A stretch of DNA of 10,398 bases from Paracoccaceae bacterium (GTDB lineage: Bacteria > Pseudomonadota > Alphaproteobacteria > Rhodobacterales > Rhodobacteraceae), in the NCBI GenBank assembly GCA_002746395.1, contig NVXA01000006.1, forward strand, positions 10,262 through 20,659, in the 5' to 3' direction. Positions within the stretch are counted from its first letter, which is position 1. Each line of letters begins with the position of its first letter. This document shows, piece by piece, positions 6,692 through 10,398 of this stretch. The position numbers and the translations under genes are program-made. Under the pieces are notes generated by a model. It saw nothing but the letters and a program-made list of their open reading frames with translations, made no database searches and was not told the DNA's origin.

Positions 6692-7987
6692 ATGGATGGC
6701 GTTAAACACGAGGCTTTTAAGCCCCCCGTTCCGTTGAAACTGTCCGAAATTGGCCTTGAGATGACCCTCATGACCGGCATTTTACTTAAAACCATTTTCC
6801 GTCGAAACCTGAGCGATATCGTAGACATCGCCGAGGCACTGGCCGTTTCCGTGCCAATCGCACAAGAATTGATTGATGAAATCCGCGCAGGCGGCTTGAT
6901 CGAAACATTAGGCGCGCGCGGGGCGTCAACAACGTCTTCGTTACGCTACCAGCTTACGGATACCGGGCGGGCGCGTGCGCTTGATGCCCTCCAACAGTCT
7001 GAATACTACGGCTGCTTACCCGTACCTTTGGCCGACTTCTGGAAGCAAACCGAACGCCAAAAGGTTAAAGACGTAAATATTCGTCGCGAGGATCTAGAAA
7101 GCTCACTGTCGCATCTGGTTATGCCCGAAGGCATGTTGGACCAGCTTGGACCAGCGGTTAATTCAGGCAAATCCGTGCTGCTTTTCGGCCCCCCTGGAAA
7201 CGGAAAATCGTCTATTTCCAACGGCATACGTGACGCGCTTGGCGATAACATTTTCCTACCGCGCTTCCTTGAGTATGCAGGTCAGGTGATCTCTCTGTAC
7301 GATCCAATCATCCACACTTTGGCCAAAACCGAAGAGTTTGATGCCAACGCCCTTCGCCGTCTTGGCCCAACCTTCGATCAACGCTATGCGCTGTGCCGTC
7401 GCCCGTCCGTTATGACTGGTGGTGAACTGACGCTCTCGATGCTCGACCTTATCTATAACCCTGTGTCGCGCACCTATCAGGCACCGCTACAACTGAAAGC
7501 CACCGGTGGTGTGTTTATCGTGGACGACCTTGGCCGTCAGGCCGAACCTCCACAGGCCCTGATCAACCGCTGGATTGTTCCAATGGAGCAGCACTTCGAT
7601 ATTTTGACCCTGCAATCTGGGCAAAAATTCATGGTTCCGTTTGATACCTTGGTGATTTTCTCAACCAACATGGCCCCTACTGAAATGTTCGATGGGGCGG
7701 CTTTGCGGCGTATTTATTATAAGATCAAAGTTGATAATCCAAGCCGCGACGACTTCATTAAAATTTTTGTTAAGACCTGTCGCCACTATAAACTTCGCCC
7801 TGACGAAGAGGTCTTGAAGTATCTACTCAATACCAAATACCCCTTAGTGGACAACCAGTTCGCCTCCTATCAAGCGCCGTTCCTGATCGACCAAAGCCTC
7901 TCGATTTGTGAATACGAGGGGTACGAGCCGCACATGAGTATCGAGTTGATTGATCGCGCGTGGGAGAACCTGTTTGTCGAAGATTGA
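6692..7987 (+). CDS. Winged-helix plus AAA+ ATPase of unknown function beside the tad locus
   Basis: Protein of 431 residues with no signal peptide or membrane segment, so cytoplasmic. Residues about 17-100 look like a winged-helix domain (DIVDIAEALAVSVPIAQELI, then GGLIE and YQLTDTGRARALDAL). A linker motif YYGCLPVPLADF follows at 105-116. The AAA+ core has Walker A GPPGNGKS at 166-173 (Lys172), Walker B VFIVDDLGRQ with Asp278-Asp279, a sensor-1-like FSTNM (Asn326) and paired arginines in ALRRIYYK (339-340). The second Walker B acid is Asp, not the usual Glu. NRWIVPMEQ near 292-300 and the PVPL and DDxGRQ motifs match a widespread, poorly characterised ATPase family I recall without a firm name. 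The ATG has AAGGAG 8 bases upstream. The location suggests, but does not prove, a pilus-linked or regulatory role; a MoxR- or DnaC-like loader role is not excluded. Confidence 0.85.
   Translation: MDGVKHEAFKPPVPLKLSEIGLEMTLMTGILLKTIFRRNLSDIVDIAEALAVSVPIAQELIDEIRAGGLIETLGARGASTTSSLRYQLTDTGRARALDALQQSEYYGCLPVPLADFWKQTERQKVKDVNIRREDLESSLSHLVMPEGMLDQLGPAVNSGKSVLLFGPPGNGKSSISNGIRDALGDNIFLPRFLEYAGQVISLYDPIIHTLAKTEEFDANALRRLGPTFDQRYALCRRPSVMTGGELTLSMLDLIYNPVSRTYQAPLQLKATGGVFIVDDLGRQAEPPQALINRWIVPMEQHFDILTLQSGQKFMVPFDTLVIFSTNMAPTEMFDGAALRRIYYKIKVDNPSRDDFIKIFVKTCRHYKLRPDEEVLKYLLNTKYPLVDNQFASYQAPFLIDQSLSICEYEGYEPHMSIELIDRAWENLFVED
7962..7966 (+). promoter_or_regulatory. Ribosome binding site supporting a TTG start for the crotonase
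   Basis: GGGAG lies within the end of the ATPase gene, 7 bases before the TTG at 7974. The alternative ATG at 7950 has no purine-rich site at useful distance; the bases before it read GTATCGAGTTG-like coding sequence. The spacing favours TTG. Confidence 0.5.
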
Positions 7988-8771
7988 TCGCGTAAGCCTT
8001 ACGCACAACGGCCCCGTCGCGCATGTAATTTTGAACCGCGCGAACAAACGAAACGCGCTTGATCAGGCAATGCTTGAGGCAATTTCGGACACCATCAACC
8101 AGCTGTCAACCGCCCGCGAAACACGCGCGGTTATCCTGTCTGGTGACGGCGAAGCATTTTGCGCGGGCCTAGACTTCATGAGCTTCGCAGCAATGTTGCA
8201 AAACCCTGATAGTCTTGATTTCATAACCCGCTCGCACGGCGACGCCAATCTGTTCCAGCACGTATCGACCGGTTGGCGCGATTTACCGATGCCGGTTATC
8301 ACCGCACTTCACGGCGTGGCATTTGGCGGTGGTTTCCAGATCATGCTTGGCGCGGACATCCGCGTGGCAGCACCGGACACCAAGTTTTCGATCATGGAGG
8401 CCAAATGGGGATTGGTGCCAGACATGGGTGGTATGACCTTGATGCCTGCGTTAGCCCGCCAAGATGTGGTGCGCCGCCTGACCTATACCGCCGAAGTATT
8501 TGATGCAGCACAGGCGTTGGATTGGGGGTTTGTGAGCGAAGTTTCAGATGCCCCCCTCGTACGCGCATTGGAATTAGCCAATCAGATCGCCGAGCGCAGC
8601 CCCGATGGGACACGGGCCGCAAAACGCCTGATTACAGATACTTGGGGCGCAAGCCGCGCGGACACCTTGATGGCAGAATCCATCGCCCAAAAATCTGTAC
8701 TGGGCGGCGAAAATCAGATGGAAGCGGTGCTGGCCAACTTTGAAAATCGCTCGCCCAAGTTCAAGGTCTAA
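7974..8771 (+). CDS. Crotonase-fold enoyl-CoA hydratase/isomerase family protein
   Basis: Soluble acyl-CoA-handling enzyme of the crotonase superfamily, 265 residues from TTG 7974. Family landmarks, numbered from that start, are LNRANKRNALD at 20-30, the oxyanion-hole segment GEAFCAGLDF (Ala64/Gly65), HGVAFGGGFQIMLGADIR at 113-130 and FSIMEAKWGLVPDMGG at 138-153. At the position of rat hydratase Glu144 there is Gln122, while Glu142 matches Glu164 and Asp150 matches the third acid of dienoyl-CoA isomerase. This argues against an ordinary hydratase and leaves isomerase or another crotonase reaction open. Homologues, as recalled, begin near the DRVSL segment, fitting TTG with GGGAG 7 bases upstream; an in-frame ATG at 7950 would add 8 residues. 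It overlaps the ATPase gene by 14 bases, so co-translation is likely. Substrate unknown. Confidence 0.9.
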   Translation: MSKIDRVSLTHNGPVAHVILNRANKRNALDQAMLEAISDTINQLSTARETRAVILSGDGEAFCAGLDFMSFAAMLQNPDSLDFITRSHGDANLFQHVSTGWRDLPMPVITALHGVAFGGGFQIMLGADIRVAAPDTKFSIMEAKWGLVPDMGGMTLMPALARQDVVRRLTYTAEVFDAAQALDWGFVSEVSDAPLVRALELANQIAERSPDGTRAAKRLITDTWGASRADTLMAESIAQKSVLGGENQMEAVLANFENRSPKFKV

Positions 8772-8775
8772 AGCG

Positions 8776-9381
8776 TTACTCTTCGTCTTCTTCAATCGCG
8801 TATTTGCTGAACACGCCCATCTGGCTGAAGATGAACACGAACGTGGCCACCGGCAGCGCGAATGTTTTGAAGTTCACCCAGATATCCGTGCCAAACCCGC
8901 GCCAAACGATTTCGTTAACGATTGCTAAAGCAACGAAAAACAGCGCAAAGCGTTTGGTGAAAATCATCCAGCCTTCGGGCTGTAACGGCATGGAATCCTC
9001 CATCACATATTGCAGGTAACTTTGCCCGCGCATCAAGCCAAACCCAAGGATCGCGGCGAACAGGGCGTAAAGGATCGATGGTTTCATCTTGATAAATGTG
9101 TCGTCCTTAAGCCACAGTGTCAGCCCGCCCATGACCACGACAACCACCGCCGTCATCACGGCCATTTTTGGCAGGCTACGGGTCAACACCCAGCTGATCA
9201 CCAGCGAAACCAAGATTACCGGAATGAATATCCCTGTGGCAAACAAAAGCTGCGCTAATTGGCGTTCCTCGTCGCTCGCACCGTCCGGTACAACCGCGAA
9301 TTTATACGATATGAAGAATATCATGATCGGCCCCATTTCCAGGGCCAGCTTTAGTAACGGGTGTATCTTTTTCTTTTCCAT
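8776..9381 (-). CDS. yciB: Inner-membrane septation protein A family, YciB/IspZ
   Basis: Inner-membrane protein of the YciB (IspZ, septation protein A) family, linked in enterobacteria to envelope integrity and cell-division/elongation complexes. It has 201 residues. Hydrophobic segments lie near 12-30, 42-66, 72-91, 102-118, 140-157 and 172-190. Family landmarks are LEMGPIMIFF near 14-23, LKDDTFIKMKPSILY at 91-105, VNEIVWR at 155-161 and WVNFK at 168-172. The acidic tail (EEDEE) is unremarkable. The ATG lies 17 bases after the permease stop, with an AGAGG-type site about 4 bases upstream, so it is probably co-transcribed with the permease and ftsY. Its stop is 4 bases from the convergent crotonase stop. 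Confidence 0.93.
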   Translation of the reverse strand: MEKKKIHPLLKLALEMGPIMIFFISYKFAVVPDGASDEERQLAQLLFATGIFIPVILVSLVISWVLTRSLPKMAVMTAVVVVVMGGLTLWLKDDTFIKMKPSILYALFAAILGFGLMRGQSYLQYVMEDSMPLQPEGWMIFTKRFALFFVALAIVNEIVWRGFGTDIWVNFKTFALPVATFVFIFSQMGVFSKYAIEEDEE

Positions 9382-9398
9382 AATGCCTCTTAGCCTCT

Positions 9399-10301
9399 CT
9401 AACCGCCGAATTCCACCACTACCGCGCCTGCCGCGATAATTGCCATCAAACCTGCCCGCACGGGGCCAACCGTTTCTTTCAGGAACAACCAGCCGATCAG
9501 GGCGGCGAAGACGGTTGATGTCTCGCGCAGCACAGCGGCCTCGCCTACTTTATCAAGACGCGTTGCCAGCATCACAGAGCCGAAACTGACAAAAGCAAGC
9601 AACGCTCCGATGAAACCTTTACGTAATAACGGGCCGGGTGCCGGCGGATTTTCCATCCGCTTCCAGTGAATGTACGAGATGATCGGGAAGGTCCAACCAT
9701 CGACCACGAAGAACCAGAACAGAAACGTAAACGGGTCAGGCGTTGAGCGCATCCCAAGCGCATCAACCGTCGTATAAATCGCGACGATCACGCCCGTCAA
9801 AAATGCAAACCCCAGCGCCGAGATCAAGACGTTCCGCCCCACGTCCGTTTTGTGCAAATTCCACCCTGCCAGCGCAAAAATCCCGCCGGACAGCAGCAAA
9901 ACACCACCCCATTGCACCGGTGTAAACGTCTCGCCAAAAACAAAGCCTGCCGCAATAACCGTTACCAACGGGCCAGTGCCGCGCACCACGGGGTAGACGA
10001 CGGTGTAAGCGCCGCGCGAATACGCCATCGCCATAAAGTACTTGTAGGCTACATGGATAACCCAAACGACGGCAAGGATCAGCCACACATGCGGTTCTGG
10101 CAGTGGAAACACAAACAACGCAATTGGCAGCGCAATCAGGAAATAGAAAATATCAATTGCACCGCGCATCAACCAAGGATCATAGCGCCCCTTTTGCAAC
10201 GCCCCGAAAATGGAGTGCGCCACAGCCGACGTCAAAGCCAGTATCATTGCCAGAAACTTACCGTATTCCGTCCCCTCAACCGAGAGGATGAAATCGCTCA
10301 C
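9399..10301 (-). CDS. DMT-superfamily EamA-type permease
   Basis: Integral membrane transporter of 300 residues with the two-fold EamA layout of about 10 helices. The first half covers about 17-148 and includes VVYPVVRGTGPLVTVI at 101-116 and the GETFTPVQWGGVLLLSGG segment. The second covers about 156-297 and includes ATRLDKVGEAAVLRETSTVF at 246-265, followed by FLKETV. These paired Pro/Gly and FxE motifs are typical of drug/metabolite transporters. The substrate cannot be told from sequence. Translation begins at GTG: the start shares GTGA with the ftsY stop, and AGGGG sits 7 bases upstream inside ftsY. Recalled Roseobacter homologues start at the same MSD-like position, supporting this over the internal Met18 or Met19 region. 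It lies between ftsY and yciB in a compact transcription unit. Confidence 0.92.
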   Translation of the reverse strand: MSDFILSVEGTEYGKFLAMILALTSAVAHSIFGALQKGRYDPWLMRGAIDIFYFLIALPIALFVFPLPEPHVWLILAVVWVIHVAYKYFMAMAYSRGAYTVVYPVVRGTGPLVTVIAAGFVFGETFTPVQWGGVLLLSGGIFALAGWNLHKTDVGRNVLISALGFAFLTGVIVAIYTTVDALGMRSTPDPFTFLFWFFVVDGWTFPIISYIHWKRMENPPAPGPLLRKGFIGALLAFVSFGSVMLATRLDKVGEAAVLRETSTVFAALIGWLFLKETVGPVRAGLMAIIAAGAVVVEFGG

Positions 10302-10398
10302 AAGGTGGCCCCTGTTAGTGCGCGGGCGAATTCGTCAGGGTCAAAGGCTTGCAGGTCTTCGATGCTTTCACCAACACCGATCGCGTGGATGGGCAGGC
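10298..10398 (-). CDS. ftsY: C-terminal end of FtsY, signal recognition particle receptor
   Basis: Only the last 32 codons plus two bases of the preceding codon are in the window; the rest continues past the right edge. The visible peptide begins LPIHAIGVGESIEDLQAFDP and ends at TGA 10300-10298. The segment IHAIGVGE followed by DLQxFDP is the closing part of the NG GTPase domain of FtsY, the membrane-side receptor that docks ribosomes carrying SRP at the Sec translocon. The same ending in Ffh differs, which favours FtsY. The stop overlaps the permease GTG start by the GTGA arrangement, so the downstream gene is probably translationally coupled to it. Confidence 0.88.
   Translation of the reverse strand, partial: LPIHAIGVGESIEDLQAFDPDEFARALTGATL

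Noticed and set aside
9763..10086. 107-codon open frame on the - strand within the permease gene
   Set aside because: It lies in another frame of the same strand as the permease; its Cys/Arg/Gly-rich product is typical of an out-of-frame reading of a membrane-protein gene.
1..10398. CRISPR arrays, tRNA genes, insertion-sequence ends, toxin-antitoxin pairs and defence genes
   Set aside because: No regularly spaced repeats, cloverleaf-like segments, transposase motifs or small paired genes were seen on either strand by reading.

Overview
The window looks like chromosomal DNA of an alphaproteobacterium, most likely a marine Rhodobacterales (Roseobacter-group) species. This rests on the protein style of the CpaE/CpaF/TadB/TadC block and on the order ftsY, EamA-type permease, yciB at the right end. 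Both are judged from recalled family sequences, not from a search. No tRNA, rRNA, CRISPR array, insertion sequence or phage gene was seen.

Positions 1-6525 (+ strand) hold the distal part of a tad (tight adherence, Flp type IVc pilus) assembly operon. The genes are cpaE (5' end cut by the window edge), cpaF/tadA, tadB, tadC, two consecutive TPR lipoproteins (the first TadD-like) and a short prepilin peptidase (tadV/cpaA). They are tightly packed, with gaps of 0-20 bases and two overlapping junctions. The division of labour is clear: CpaE localises the machine, CpaF powers it, TadB and TadC form the inner-membrane platform, the TPR lipoproteins probably help assemble or place the outer-membrane secretin, and the peptidase matures the Flp pilin. 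The pilin, secretin and CpaB/CpaD genes are not here and presumably lie upstream. The first TPR gene appears to start at a rare ATT codon in a TAATT junction where TAATG would be expected.

Positions 6526-6691 are a 166-base non-coding gap with short inverted and direct repeats. After it comes a gene for a winged-helix plus AAA+ ATPase of a family I recognise by motifs but cannot assign a function. Overlapping its 3' end is a crotonase-fold (enoyl-CoA hydratase/isomerase) gene that probably starts at TTG.

Positions 8776-10398 are on the - strand: the last 32 codons of ftsY, a DMT/EamA permease whose GTG start overlaps the ftsY stop, and yciB (septation protein A). The yciB stop faces the crotonase stop with only 4 bases between them.

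The least explained part of the window is the ATPase-crotonase pair beside the pilus operon. Everything else is a well-known set of genes, with some unusual start sites and active-site residues.
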